Below the pieces are notes generated by a model. It was not told the DNA's origin and did no database searches. It saw nothing but the letters and a program-made list of their open reading frames with translations. A DNA stretch of 64,000 nucleotides from contig DASUEU010000092.1 in the NCBI GenBank assembly GCA_036274895.1, positions 14,284-78,283 of the forward strand, written 5' to 3'. The translations under genes were made by a program, and so were the position numbers. Shown piece after piece: positions 47,568 through 55,084 of the stretch. The first letter of the stretch is position 1, and every line of letters starts with the position of its first letter. The DNA is from CALMKX01 sp036274895 (GTDB lineage: Bacteria; Acidobacteriota; Thermoanaerobaculia; Multivoradales; SZUA-115).

Positions 47568-48176
47568 TTACCCCTCCGGCAGCTCCCCGGTCAGGGCCGC
47601 GTAGAGGAAGGCGCGGGCCTTGCGCCAGTCGCGCTTCATGGTCCGCTCGGTCAAGCCGACCGTGGCGCCGATCTCCTCCAGGGTCAGGCCGGCGAAAAAG
47701 CGCAACTCCACCAGCTTGGCCAGCCGGGGGCTCTCCCCCTCGAGCTTCTCGAGGGCCTGGTCGAGGGCGACGAGGTCCGCCTCGAGCCCGCCGTCGCCGT
47801 CGTGGCCGCCGACCAGGTTCTCCTTCAGCTCGACCTTGACCACGTCGCCGCCCCGTTTCTCGGCATGCGCCCGCCGCGCGTGGTCGACCACGATCTGGCG
47901 CATGGCGCGGGCGGCGAGGTTGAAGAAGTGGGCACGATCCTCGGCGGCCAGGGCCTCCGGGCGGGCCAGGCGCAGGTAGGTCTCGTGCACCAGGGCGGTG
48001 GTGTTGAGGGTGTCTCCGGGACGGCCACCGCCCAGCAGCCGGGCGTGGGCGATGCGGCGCAGCTCGTTGTAGACGCGCTCGAAGAGCTCGTCCGAGGCGC
48101 GCCGGTCGCCGGATTGCGCGGCGTGCAGCAGCTCCGTGAGCTCGCCGGGGGCGGGGGCGGGAGCGATCCTGTCCAT
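47568..48176 (-). CDS. ECF-type RNA polymerase sigma factor (kinase-associated group)
   Basis: 202 aa from the ATG at 48176. Region 2: DELFERVYNELRRIAHARLLGG, TLNTTALVHETYLRLARP, FFNLAARAMRQIVVDHARR. Region 4: LEKLEGESPRLAKLVELRFFAGLTLEEIGATVGLTERTMKRDWRKARAFL, a clear helix-turn-helix. It matches the large group of acidobacterial and planctomycete sigma-70-like proteins found next to Ser/Thr kinase-TPR genes. No anti-sigma factor adjoins it, so control may pass through phosphorylation by the downstream kinases (inference). The 240 bases upstream include an AT-richer stretch around 48190-48215 that may hold its promoter. Confidence 0.9.
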   Translation of the reverse strand: MDRIAPAPAPGELTELLHAAQSGDRRASDELFERVYNELRRIAHARLLGGGRPGDTLNTTALVHETYLRLARPEALAAEDRAHFFNLAARAMRQIVVDHARRAHAEKRGGDVVKVELKENLVGGHDGDGGLEADLVALDQALEKLEGESPRLAKLVELRFFAGLTLEEIGATVGLTERTMKRDWRKARAFLYAALTGELPEG

Positions 48177-48416
48177 CGTCGGGGTCTTCAGTCTTGTTGA
48201 AAGAGTAACAGCTCGCAGGCGCTGCCGCCACCGGCTCACCGAGGGGGTCGTGTCCTCACTCGCTGTTGGCGCCGGCCCCCGGCCCGGGACCGGCGGGGCA
48301 GCCATGAGTAGGCCAGGCACCCCTCCCGCCCCCCGCGGCGTAGACTCTCCCCGCCAGCCTTCCGCGACGGAGCACGGCCAGCGCTCTCCGCGGCTACGGG
48401 CACGGCGGGGGGTGTC

Positions 48417-49097
48417 GTGCGGATCGACGGCAATCGTCAAGAGGTCAAGCGTCACGGGGTATGGCCCACGATCATGACGACTCTTGGGCTGCTGTCCTCC
48501 GTTACGGGACTTACCGTGAACCTGCCGAAGGCCCTCCCCGTCTGGATGGGCTGGCTAGGCGCTTCGCTTGGTATTGGGCCGCCATCGCTTTTGAGGCTGA
48601 TGCTAGTTCTCCTGGGAACCATCCTGATGGTCTACGGCATACGGCGAATCCGGCAAGTCCGCATGGGCCTGCGCCCCATCAGGCTCGTTGATTTGCTCGA
48701 CAAGGACGGAGTCTTGCGGGATCTAGAGGCCAGAGACTGCGTGCTTCTCGGGCCGGCGATTGTCTTGCACAGCAATCCACTTCCTCAGGCGGACTTCTTC
48801 GATTGCACGTTCGACGGCTATGACATTCCGCCGATCTGGTCTTGGCGAGGCGAACTGCCCATCGGGGCCATCCGCATGGAGCGGTGTTCCTTCTATCGAT
48901 GCCGCTTCATGTCGGTGGCCTGGGCTATGCCCGACGAAGTTGCGGAGGAGGTCGTCAAGCTCGTATTGGATCTCAACGAGAGCATCGTCCAAGGCAAGGG
49001 AATGGGCGAGCGATCGCCAGCGTCTCGTCCGTCCGGACGTAGAGCCCGCAGAGCTACGCCGCCACCAGCTGAGCCAGGGTCCAAGGCGCCCGAGTGA
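48417..49097 (+). CDS. Membrane-anchored protein of unknown function, possibly truncated at its 3' end
   Basis: 226 aa from a GTG; an in-frame ATG at 48474 is an alternative start. Two hydrophobic segments (TTLGLLSSVTGLTVNL; LLRLMLVLLGTILMVYGI) are followed by a region with pentapeptide-like ADFFDCTFDG and MERCSFYRCRFM. Codon use is less GC-biased than the neighbours, a sign of transfer. The last 30 or so residues (SPASRPSGRRARRATPP) look like out-of-frame sequence and overlap the 3' end of the convergent transposase by 44 bases, so the original end may have been lost. Confidence 0.5.
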   Translation: MRIDGNRQEVKRHGVWPTIMTTLGLLSSVTGLTVNLPKALPVWMGWLGASLGIGPPSLLRLMLVLLGTILMVYGIRRIRQVRMGLRPIRLVDLLDKDGVLRDLEARDCVLLGPAIVLHSNPLPQADFFDCTFDGYDIPPIWSWRGELPIGAIRMERCSFYRCRFMSVAWAMPDEVAEEVVKLVLDLNESIVQGKGMGERSPASRPSGRRARRATPPPAEPGSKAPE

Positions 49098-50025
49098 CGC
49101 CCGCCTTCATCGCGGGAGTCATCCGAATCGAGCGGTGAGTCCGGCAGAGGTTGTACGCCGCGAAGTTGAGGGCCAGGGCGGCCCGCAGGTTCTCCCACTT
49201 CTTCGAGAAGGCGCAGGTGAGGCGGGTCATCCGCTTCATGCTGGTGCGGATGGTCAGGTTGTTCCGCTCGACGTGGGAGGTGCAGATCTTCTCCTCGTCG
49301 GGCGCGCCCGAGACGACGGTCTTCTCGACGCCTATGAGCTGCGGCGGAGCGTACCGCCGCAGCTCGTCAGCTCCCGGAGAGCCGAACTCCTTGAGGATCG
49401 TCCCGTAGTCCACCCGGTTGCCGAAGTGGTACTCGAAGGCCGCCGGGAATCCCCCCCACGAATCACTCGATAGCTGAAACCGCTGCTCGGGGTCGATGGC
49501 CAGGGCCAGCTTCTCGGCGAAGAGGTCGGCGTGCTGGCTGGTGCGGCGGCCGAGGTGGTGGGCAAGCACCAGCTTGCTGTCAGCGTCCATGCCCACGAAG
49601 CAGTAGGCATCGCCGAGCTTAGGGTCCACGATGCCCTGCTTCGACTTGGTGCGCTCCTTCATGCCCACGTAGCTCCACAGCTCGTCGGCCTGGACGTTCT
49701 CGACCTGGACGGCGCAGACCAGCGACTCGAGGAGCGCTTCGCACTTGCCGCCGACCTTGACCAGCAGGCGGCAGATCGTGTCCCGGTGCGTCCCTGTGAT
49801 CCGCTCCGCGCTCCGGATGCTCCCGCCCTCGGTGAGGATCGAGAGGCAGAGGACGGCGCGGTCGAAGGGGATCCGCATCGAGCCCAGAGGCCGAGCCGGC
49901 CGCTCGGCGAACGTCGCCTTGCAGTCGGAGCACCGGAAGCGCTGGTGGTTGTTGGCGTCCTTCCCCCAGCGGACGGAGGGGGCGGAGCACTTCGGGCAGG
50001 CGGGGCAGGTGTGCGTCGTTTCCAT
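49054..50025 (-). CDS. IS1-family-type transposase, leaderless
   Basis: 323 aa from the ATG at 50025; an ATG at 50034 adds 3 residues. An N-terminal zinc ribbon (CPACPKCSAPSVRWG...RFRCSDCKATF) and a helix-turn-helix are followed by the DDE domain: DELWSYVG (Asp), YCFVGMDADSK (Asp) and HVERNNLTIRTSMKRMTRLTCAFSK (Glu), as in IS1. It is a single unbroken frame, without the insA/insB frameshift. No clear terminal inverted repeats flank it. A near-consensus promoter (TTGACA, 17, TACAAT) ends about 7 bases before the ATG. The gene could be an active IS or a resident transposase derivative. Confidence 0.85.
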   Translation of the reverse strand: METTHTCPACPKCSAPSVRWGKDANNHQRFRCSDCKATFAERPARPLGSMRIPFDRAVLCLSILTEGGSIRSAERITGTHRDTICRLLVKVGGKCEALLESLVCAVQVENVQADELWSYVGMKERTKSKQGIVDPKLGDAYCFVGMDADSKLVLAHHLGRRTSQHADLFAEKLALAIDPEQRFQLSSDSWGGFPAAFEYHFGNRVDYGTILKEFGSPGADELRRYAPPQLIGVEKTVVSGAPDEEKICTSHVERNNLTIRTSMKRMTRLTCAFSKKWENLRAALALNFAAYNLCRTHRSIRMTPAMKAGVTRAPWTLAQLVAA

Positions 50026-50030
50026 GTAGT

Positions 50031-50116
50031 ACATTGTACGGACAAAGTGAGTGCATGTCAAGGGAAAGGCTCGACTTTCTCGATCTTGACGAGTCCGGTA
50101 TTCGTCCGTACAATGT
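50031..50116. promoter_or_regulatory. Mirror-image divergent promoters with perfect 13-bp inverted repeat
   Basis: ACATTGTACGGAC (50031-50043) and GTCCGTACAATGT (50104-50116) are exact reverse complements. Each contains a TACAAT -10 box. Leftward: -35 TTGACA (50056-50061), spacer 17, -10 at 50033-50038. Rightward: -35 TTGACG (50086-50091), spacer 17, -10 at 50109-50114. Both predicted transcripts start at or within a base or two of the ATG, so both mRNAs should be leaderless. The repeat arms are natural operators for the RHH protein next door. Confidence 0.75.
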
Positions 50117-50120
50117 CCGC

Positions 50121-50342
50121 ATGTTACGACCTCCAATCGAAACGAAGAACACTCGCCTTGAGCTGCGCCTCACTGACCAGGAGAAGGAGCTGTTCACCCG
50201 TGCCGCCGAGCAAGACGGCCGGCCGCTCTCGAACTGGGTCCGGGATCGGCTCATGAAGGCAGCCCGGCAGGAGCTGGGAGAGACCAGCCAGCAGCCCGTG
50301 AGCAGCGGGAGGAGGAGGAAGCCGAAGACTCCCTCCCCCTAG
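50121..50342 (+). CDS. Small ribbon-helix-helix DNA-binding protein
   Basis: 73 aa from the ATG at 50121. TRLELRLTDQEKELFTRAAEQDGRPLSNWVRDRLMKAA fits the RHH fold: a beta strand (RLELRL) and two helices, as in DUF1778/Arc-like antitoxins and mobilisation regulators. A basic, disordered tail (SSGRRRKPKTPSP) follows. No toxin gene is adjacent. It diverges from the transposase across a shared symmetrical promoter, so it probably represses both. Confidence 0.7.
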   Translation: MLRPPIETKNTRLELRLTDQEKELFTRAAEQDGRPLSNWVRDRLMKAARQELGETSQQPVSSGRRRKPKTPSP

Positions 50343-50526
50343 CCGCCGGGACGGTATGAGGGCGCGGGGGAGGCTAGGCCGGAGCAAGCCGGCTAGCTGA
50401 CCGCGCCCCCGTGTCGGGCCTGGAGAGTCGGGCCACACGGCGCACCTCCTTCGAGGTTGTGACGCGGGCCATCAGGAGGTAGGATTCGCTTGGTTGTCAG
50501 CCTGACGGCCCACGTCTAGGTTGACC
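50343..50526. other. Non-coding stretch downstream of the RHH gene
   Basis: No supported open frame. GC-rich short inverted repeats occur (GGCTAGGCCGG...CCGGCTAG around 50370-50398). Together with the terminator at 50527 this could be a 3' UTR or a small RNA, but nothing in the sequence settles it. Confidence 0.3.
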
Positions 50527-50564
50527 GAACGCCAGTCGTTAGCGCGGCTGGCGTTCTTCATTTT
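50527..50564 (+). terminator. Rho-independent terminator
   Basis: GAACGCCAG (50527-50535) pairs perfectly with CTGGCGTTC (50548-50556) across a 12-base loop and is followed by TTCATTTT. It would end transcripts coming from the RHH gene side. Confidence 0.75.
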
Positions 50565-50610
50565 CGGCACTGGGTCGCCGGTCGAGAAGGGAACCTTGCT
50601 CGGCGCTCAA

Positions 50611-50652
50611 TTTCCCTGGGAAGCTGGCGGGGCTGTTGGCTTCCCGGGGAAA
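50611..50652. repeat. Long imperfect hairpin
   Basis: TTTCCCTGGGAAGC (50611-50624) and GCTTCCCGGGGAAA (50639-50652) are complementary at 13 of 14 positions, with a G-T at the odd one. Each arm is itself near-palindromic (TTTCCCxGGGAA). No T-run follows on either strand, so it is not an ordinary terminator. It lies just past the 3' end of the DUF6499-like gene. Confidence 0.6.
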
Positions 50653-50664
50653 CTAGCCGGGTCC

Positions 50665-51339
50665 TTATTTTCCCCCCGTGGCTAGGATGTTGGGCTTCAG
50701 CAGGAGGCGGCGATAACCTCCGTTCACGAGTCGCCTAGCGGCTGCCCGCACCTTCCTGGCCTGATCTCTCGGATCTGTGGCACTTGCGAAAAGCACCTCT
50801 CCGACCTTGGCTGGAGACACTCCTTCAACATCGGCGTCTAGCACCCGAAGGAAGTCGGACCACTTGCCCACATGTACCCGAGCGTCCGCCTTCGGCACCT
50901 GCTCAAGCATGCCGGCCTGCTGTAGTTCTGCCTGGAATCGCCGCAGGAGTGCATCGGCTGTTTTCACCTGAGATTCGATGGGCTGTGCTAGGTCAAACCA
51001 GAGGGCGAGGCCGTCAGGATACCCGGGCCACGGGATCGCCTCGCCTTCCGGCCCCGGCTCGGGAGCACGATAGCCCCACAGCAACTTGACGCCGCCACCT
51101 TCAAGCCAGAACACCTCGTCTCCGAAGATGGTGCACGAAGGGTCGGACAGGCACGCTAGTCCGAAGCTTCGGGCTATCTCGAACTCAGCATCGGAGACCG
51201 GTCCTGGCTTGCGCTCACCCGTGAACCTTCGCCAAGCAGCCCGATACTGAGCGTTTCTGCGAAGGAACTCCCAAGCCCAGTCGTGGAGCGTGAGATTCGC
51301 GGTGTAAGCGTAATCGGCGGGGTTCCGCCAGTCGGGCAT
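50665..51339 (-). CDS. DUF6499/DUF2285-like protein of mobile elements
   Basis: 224 aa from the ATG at 51339; an in-frame GTG at 51357 adds 6. The N-terminus DWRNPADYAYTANLTLHDWAWEFLRRNAQYRAAW is the 'transcriptional regulator-like' DUF6499 pattern. The C-terminal half (ALLRRFQAELQQAG, then KWSDFLRVLDADVEGVSPAKVGEVLF...RRLVNGGYRRLL) resembles DUF2285. Such proteins are typical of integrative elements in Proteobacteria. It supports the reading of this stretch as an acquired island. Confidence 0.65.
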   Translation of the reverse strand: MPDWRNPADYAYTANLTLHDWAWEFLRRNAQYRAAWRRFTGERKPGPVSDAEFEIARSFGLACLSDPSCTIFGDEVFWLEGGGVKLLWGYRAPEPGPEGEAIPWPGYPDGLALWFDLAQPIESQVKTADALLRRFQAELQQAGMLEQVPKADARVHVGKWSDFLRVLDADVEGVSPAKVGEVLFASATDPRDQARKVRAAARRLVNGGYRRLLLKPNILATGGK

Positions 51340-51448
51340 CGCACCCCCGAGGTGCACCCGTAGAAGAAAGAAGGGGGGGCGCGGCGGGCCGGTCTACGGG
51401 GGTGTTCCGGCTTTCGGCGGCCAGTCCTAGCCGCGCCTGGTGGGGATT

Positions 51449-51697
51449 CTACAGGAGGCGAGAAAGCGGCACGTCGTAGACCCCGCGCTCTTCCTCCTGC
51501 CAGTCCACCTCTTTGACGGCGAGAGCCTCGAGCCACCGACCTACGGAGCGGAAGCCGGCCTGGTCTGTCCAGAAGCTCCACCGCGCGGCCTGGTTCCGGG
51601 AGGCTCGGACGGCGTAGGTGGTGACCTTGACGCGAGAGCCCGAATGCGGCCCGCGGTGCTCCTGCGTTCGCTCAGAGCGCAAGCCACAGCACCTCAT
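51449..51697 (-). CDS. Small protein of unknown function (second of a coupled pair)
   Basis: 82 aa. The start overlaps the stop of the upstream gene (ATGA). The middle (VTTYAVRASRNQAARWSFWTDQAGFRSVGRWLEALA) looks like a small alpha/beta protein; the N-terminal 20 residues look less structured. No family recognised. Coupling and shared orientation with the next gene suggest the two act together. Confidence 0.5.
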   Translation of the reverse strand: MRCCGLRSERTQEHRGPHSGSRVKVTTYAVRASRNQAARWSFWTDQAGFRSVGRWLEALAVKEVDWQEEERGVYDVPLSRLL

Positions 51698-52077
51698 GAG
51701 GGCATCCCCGCAGGAGCGAGGAAGGCTTCCATGTCCGCGGCGATGGCGGCGAGGCGCGCGGCCCATCTCTCCGCTTCGACTGCTACGACCCTCTCCCACG
51801 TGGTCGAGCTGTCGGTCCCCGCTTCCGCCAGCGTTCCGCGCAGGAATCGGGCGGAGTAGTCCACATCCGCCGCGAAGGCGCGGAGCATGACCACCTTCCA
51901 GGCCCCGGGCGGGGAGTGGAATCGCGACCACTCCGCGGCCATCTGGTAGAACAGCTCTCCGGCTTCCCGGATCTTGAGCAGGTCCATGGGGTTGGAGAAG
52001 AAGGAGAGGAGGAAGACTTCCCGGAACGGGGCGGCTTCCTCCCGGACGATGGGGGTAGACTTCGGGCGGTCACTCAT
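51694..52077 (-). CDS. Protein of unknown function (first of a coupled pair)
   Basis: 127 aa from the ATG at 52077 (52092 also possible). Mostly helical: FREVFLLSFFSNPMDLLKIREAGELFYQMAAEWSRF, then TWERVVAVEAERWAARLAAIAADMEAFL. No recognised domain, signal peptide or metal site. It overlaps the downstream 82-aa gene by 4 bases, and the pair has the size pattern of small two-gene modules. It lies at the right edge of the island. Confidence 0.5.
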   Translation of the reverse strand: MSDRPKSTPIVREEAAPFREVFLLSFFSNPMDLLKIREAGELFYQMAAEWSRFHSPPGAWKVVMLRAFAADVDYSARFLRGTLAEAGTDSSTTWERVVAVEAERWAARLAAIAADMEAFLAPAGMPS

Positions 52078-52216
52078 GGGGCTGGTCCTCATGGGCGGCT
52101 AGGGCTGGCGGGGTGTGGATAGCACTCCGTCAGTCCGCTACCTGGTCTCCCGCGCCGCTCCGCGCGGACGGGGAGAGGAAGCTACCCTGAGCCGGGAGAC
52201 CCCGGGGCACCAACAG

Positions 52217-53299
52217 TCAATTAGGACACGACCACCGAGGGCCCAGGTAGCCCAACCGCCAGAGCAGCTCGGCGTTCAGGATGGCGCCGCCGGCGGCACC
52301 ACGGATCGTGTTGTGGACCAGCGCCACCAAGCGCACGTCCTCGATGGGGCAGTGGCGGAGCCGGCCGAGGGAGACCGTCATGCCCGCCCCGAGCCCCACG
52401 TGGAGCCGGGGCTGGGGCTCTTCCGGGCCGTCGCAGAGCGCGAGGGCCCGAGCCGGGGCGCTCGGCAGGGCGAGGGAGGCGAGGGGCTGGCCGAAGCCGT
52501 CGAGCGCTCGCCTCACTTCGTCGATGGCGACCCGCCGGCCGAAGCGGAGAGACATCGAAAGCAGGTGTCCGTCCACCACCGGCACGCGGTTCGCCTGGGC
52601 CGAGATCCGCATCTCGGCGAGCTGGAAGCCGTCGCCGGCCAGCCGGCCGAGGATCTTCTGGGGCTCGGTCTCGAGCTTCTCTTCTTCGTTGCCGATCCAC
52701 GGCAAGACGTTGCCCAGGACGTCGAGGGCCGCCACGCCGGGGTAGCCGGCGCCCGAGATCGCCTGGAGGGTGGTCACCTGGAGGGCCTCGAGCCCGAAGG
52801 CGTCCGCCAGGGGCTTGGCGGCCATCACCAGGCCCACCACTGAACAGTTGGGGTTGGTGACCAGGAAGCCCGGCCAGGTGGCCTGGGCGCGAACCCGGTG
52901 GGCGTGCTCGGCGTTGACCTCGGGCACCAGCAGGGGCACCGTGGGATCCATGCGAAAGGCGCCGGCGTTGGAGATCACCGGCAGACCGGCGGCGGCGAGC
53001 CGGGGCTCGATCTCGGCCGCCGCCGCGGTGTCGAGGCCCGAAAAGGCGAGGTCACAGTCGGGCACGGTCTCGGGCGGCAGCACGGGCAGGCCGGCGAAGG
53101 CCGCTGGCAGGGGACCAGGACCGAGCCAGCGCACGGCTTCGCCGTAGCTTCGGCCCGCCGAGCGCTCTGAGGCGATGAGGGCACCGACCTCGAACCATGG
53201 GTGGTCGGCGAGCAGGCGCAGGAAGGTCTGGCCCACGGCCCCGGTGGCGCCGAGCACGGCCGCGCGCAACCGCCGGGGCGGCGCCTCAAGCGAAGGCAT
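52217..53299 (-). CDS. asd: Aspartate-semialdehyde dehydrogenase
   Basis: 360 aa. Rossmann motif VLGATGAVGQTFLRLL (about 15-30), active-site Cys in TNPNCSVVGLVMA, substrate-binding GAGYPGVAALD and the late HNTIRGAAGGAILNAELL. The NPNC form and overall pattern match the archaeal/fungal-type branch. It reduces aspartyl phosphate with NADPH to the semialdehyde, the branch point to lysine, threonine and methionine. The start overlaps the end of lysC by 14 bases, so the two consecutive pathway steps are co-translated. Confidence 0.95.
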   Translation of the reverse strand: MPSLEAPPRRLRAAVLGATGAVGQTFLRLLADHPWFEVGALIASERSAGRSYGEAVRWLGPGPLPAAFAGLPVLPPETVPDCDLAFSGLDTAAAAEIEPRLAAAGLPVISNAGAFRMDPTVPLLVPEVNAEHAHRVRAQATWPGFLVTNPNCSVVGLVMAAKPLADAFGLEALQVTTLQAISGAGYPGVAALDVLGNVLPWIGNEEEKLETEPQKILGRLAGDGFQLAEMRISAQANRVPVVDGHLLSMSLRFGRRVAIDEVRRALDGFGQPLASLALPSAPARALALCDGPEEPQPRLHVGLGAGMTVSLGRLRHCPIEDVRLVALVHNTIRGAAGGAILNAELLWRLGYLGPRWSCPN

Positions 53300-54221
53300 C
53301 GCTCAGCTCCCGGCCAGCCGGCAGCTCGGCGGAGATCCAGGTGCCCACCGAGAGGGGCGAGAAGGTGTTGCGCACCCAGATCGGGATGCCGTGTCTCGCC
53401 GCCGGGGCCACCGACTTCGGGTGGAGCACCTTCGCTCCGGCCTCGGCGAGGAGGGCGGCCTGCTCGAAGGAGAGCTGGGGCAGCAGGCGGGCCTCCGGGC
53501 AGTGGCGGGGATCGGCCGTGAACACGCCGTCGACGTCGCTCCAGATCTCGACTCTCTCGGCCCCGAGGGCGGCGGCCACGAGCGTCGCGGAGGTGTCGGA
53601 GCCGCCGCGGCCGAGCAGGGTCGTCTCCCCTCCGGGCCCGGCGCCGAAGAAGCCGGTGACCACCGGTACCACCTCGGCGAGCCGGGAGAGGCGCTGGCGG
53701 GTCCGGCGGCCGGTCTCGGCCTCGTCGACCTCGGCCTCGCCGAAGCGGCCGTCGGTGGCGATCAGCTCGGTGGCATCCACCGCCTCGGCCGGCACACCGA
53801 GAGCGGTGAGGCCGGCGGCGAAGACCAGCACGGACAGGCGCTCGCCGGCGGCGAGGACACGGTCGGCCGTGACCGGCGCGATGCGTCCCGAGTGGCGGAT
53901 GCTGCCGAGCAGCACCTCGACCTCGGCGAGGGTCCGGCGCAAGGCGAGGGTCGCGGTGGCGCCCAGGGGTCCGGGGGCCACGGCGGCGAGCAGCTCCCGG
54001 TGGCGCCCTGCCAGCGCGGCCGTGAAGGCGGCCGGGTCGAGGGCGCCGTCCCGGGCACTCCCCAGGGCTTCGATCAGCTGGTTGGTGACCCCGGCGAGGG
54101 CCGAAGCCACCACCACGACCGGCCTCTCGGTGCGCGCCTCGGCCACCAGCTTCAAGGCGACGGCGAGGGGGCCAGCCGAGCCGACCGAGGTGCCCCCGAA
54201 CTTGAGCACGCGAGGGCTCAT
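53286..54221 (-). CDS. lysC: Aspartate kinase lacking ACT regulatory domains
   Basis: 311 aa, catalytic domain only. KFGGTSVGS (Lys-Phe-Gly-Gly at residues 7-10), DRVLAAGERLSVLVF, VVTGFFGAG, TTLLGRGGSDTSATLVAAALGA, WSDVDGVFTADPR and AKVLHPKSVAPA are all intact. Ordinary aspartokinases run to about 400-460 aa with two ACT domains that bind lysine or threonine. Here the protein ends right after the kinase fold (TWISAELPAGRELSDAFA), so allosteric feedback at this enzyme is unlikely. Control may lie in the leader region upstream. The ATG overlaps the stop of a 31-codon frame. Confidence 0.92.
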   Translation of the reverse strand: MSPRVLKFGGTSVGSAGPLAVALKLVAEARTERPVVVVASALAGVTNQLIEALGSARDGALDPAAFTAALAGRHRELLAAVAPGPLGATATLALRRTLAEVEVLLGSIRHSGRIAPVTADRVLAAGERLSVLVFAAGLTALGVPAEAVDATELIATDGRFGEAEVDEAETGRRTRQRLSRLAEVVPVVTGFFGAGPGGETTLLGRGGSDTSATLVAAALGAERVEIWSDVDGVFTADPRHCPEARLLPQLSFEQAALLAEAGAKVLHPKSVAPAARHGIPIWVRNTFSPLSVGTWISAELPAGRELSDAFA

Positions 54222-54313
54222 GGCGCTCCTGCCGAGGATCGACAGCCGTCAACGTCCCGGCGCAAGCCGCGCGGCTGGGTTTCGAAGCGGTAGGGGCGGC
54301 TGGTGGCGGCCAT
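54218..54313 (-). pseudogene. 31-codon frame coupled to lysC, probable metY N-terminal relic
   Basis: The ATG at 54313 follows CGGAGGAAACCG, a strong SD, and the stop overlaps the lysC start (ATGA). The first 13 residues (MAATSRPYRFETQ) match the N-terminus typical of O-acetylhomoserine sulfhydrylase (YRFETxxxHAGQ). The rest (PRGLRRDVDGCRSS) does not. The simplest reading is that a deletion removed metY and left its ribosome entry driving lysC. A short working uORF is the alternative. Confidence 0.5.
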
Positions 54314-54363
54314 CGGTTTCCTCCGGCTGCGGTCGCGGGGAGGGAGCCTGGTTTGGGCTCGGT

Positions 54364-54495
54364 TCAGGTCTCGGTCACGGCGTACCCGCTCTCGCCGCAC
54401 ATACACATGCACACCGGAGTCGCAATCGAGACGCCGGCGAGGCCGGGCGCGGCTCGCAACGGGGGAATTGAACGATCGGGGCGGAGCGGCGTCAA
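54364..54495 (-). promoter_or_regulatory. Promoter and Met-Cys leader peptide upstream of lysC-asd
   Basis: -35 TTGACG (54490-54495), spacer 17, -10 TTCAAT (54467-54472), read leftward. About 50 bases into the transcript lies a 14-codon frame MCMCGESGYAVTET (54408-54364). Starting at the in-frame GTG at 54414 it would begin MCMCMC. A small stem GAGCC...GGCTC follows its stop. Alternating Met and Cys codons ahead of methionine-pathway genes suggest attenuation by Met/Cys supply (inference). The peptide start has no strong SD. Confidence 0.5.
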
Positions 54496-54571
54496 GGCAT
54501 TGCCGGGTGGACAGCCGTGGTGGACGGTGCGGCCGGCCCCTGTGGCATGCTCAGGCGTGGGAGGAACCTCG

Positions 54572-55084
54572 ATGGTACGCCTGGCTTTCCGCATCGTCTC
54601 GACCGCCGCTTTCGCCCTGGCCCTGCTCCTCGTCCTGCCCCTGGGTGCCGAGGAGAAGGCGGCGCCCCTTACGCCCCCCGCCGCCGTCACCCTGCCCAAG
54701 ACCCCCGCCGGCGAGGCTCTCGCGGTCTGGCTCGACGAGATCAACAGCGGGGATGAGAACCGCCTCACCCGCTACATCGCCGCGACGTTCGGTCCGGAGC
54801 TGCTGAGCCGGCTGCCGGTGGACGCGCTCAAAGCCTTCCACCTCCAAACTCACGCCGAGGGCGGCAAGCTCACTGCGGTGCGCATCAAGGCCGAGCGGCC
54901 GGAGAAGATCATGGTCCTGGCCCAAGGGGAGAAGGGCAAGCAGTACGACGTGACGCTGGCCGTCCAAGAGGCTGCTCCCCATCTGGTGACGGCGCTTCGG
55001 CTGGTCCCCGCCAATCCCGAGCCGCCGCCGCCGCAACCGAGGCCCTCCGAGCCAGTGGCGCCGCCGCCAACCGGGACGCGATGA
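54572..55084 (+). CDS. Secreted protein of unknown function
   Basis: 170 aa from the ATG at 54572 with SD GGAGGAACCTCG. Signal peptide IVSTAAFALALLLVLPLGA-EEK. The mature domain (LPKTPAGEALAVWLDEINSGDENRLTRYIAATFGPELL...AFHLQTHAEGGKLTAVRIKAERPEKIMVLAQGE) resembles the small exported domain often found fused before beta-lactamase-like serine hydrolases, here standing alone. A Pro-rich tail follows (PEPPPPQPRPSEPVAPPP). The stop overlaps the next start (ATGA). Confidence 0.6.
   Translation: MVRLAFRIVSTAAFALALLLVLPLGAEEKAAPLTPPAAVTLPKTPAGEALAVWLDEINSGDENRLTRYIAATFGPELLSRLPVDALKAFHLQTHAEGGKLTAVRIKAERPEKIMVLAQGEKGKQYDVTLAVQEAAPHLVTALRLVPANPEPPPPQPRPSEPVAPPPTGTR

Noticed and set aside
54218..54412. 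A 64-codon frame MHVYVRRERV... before lysC taken as one gene
   Set aside because: Its second half begins at a strong SD-ATG (54313) with metY-like sequence; the first half is a different frame of the MCMC leader and has no SD.
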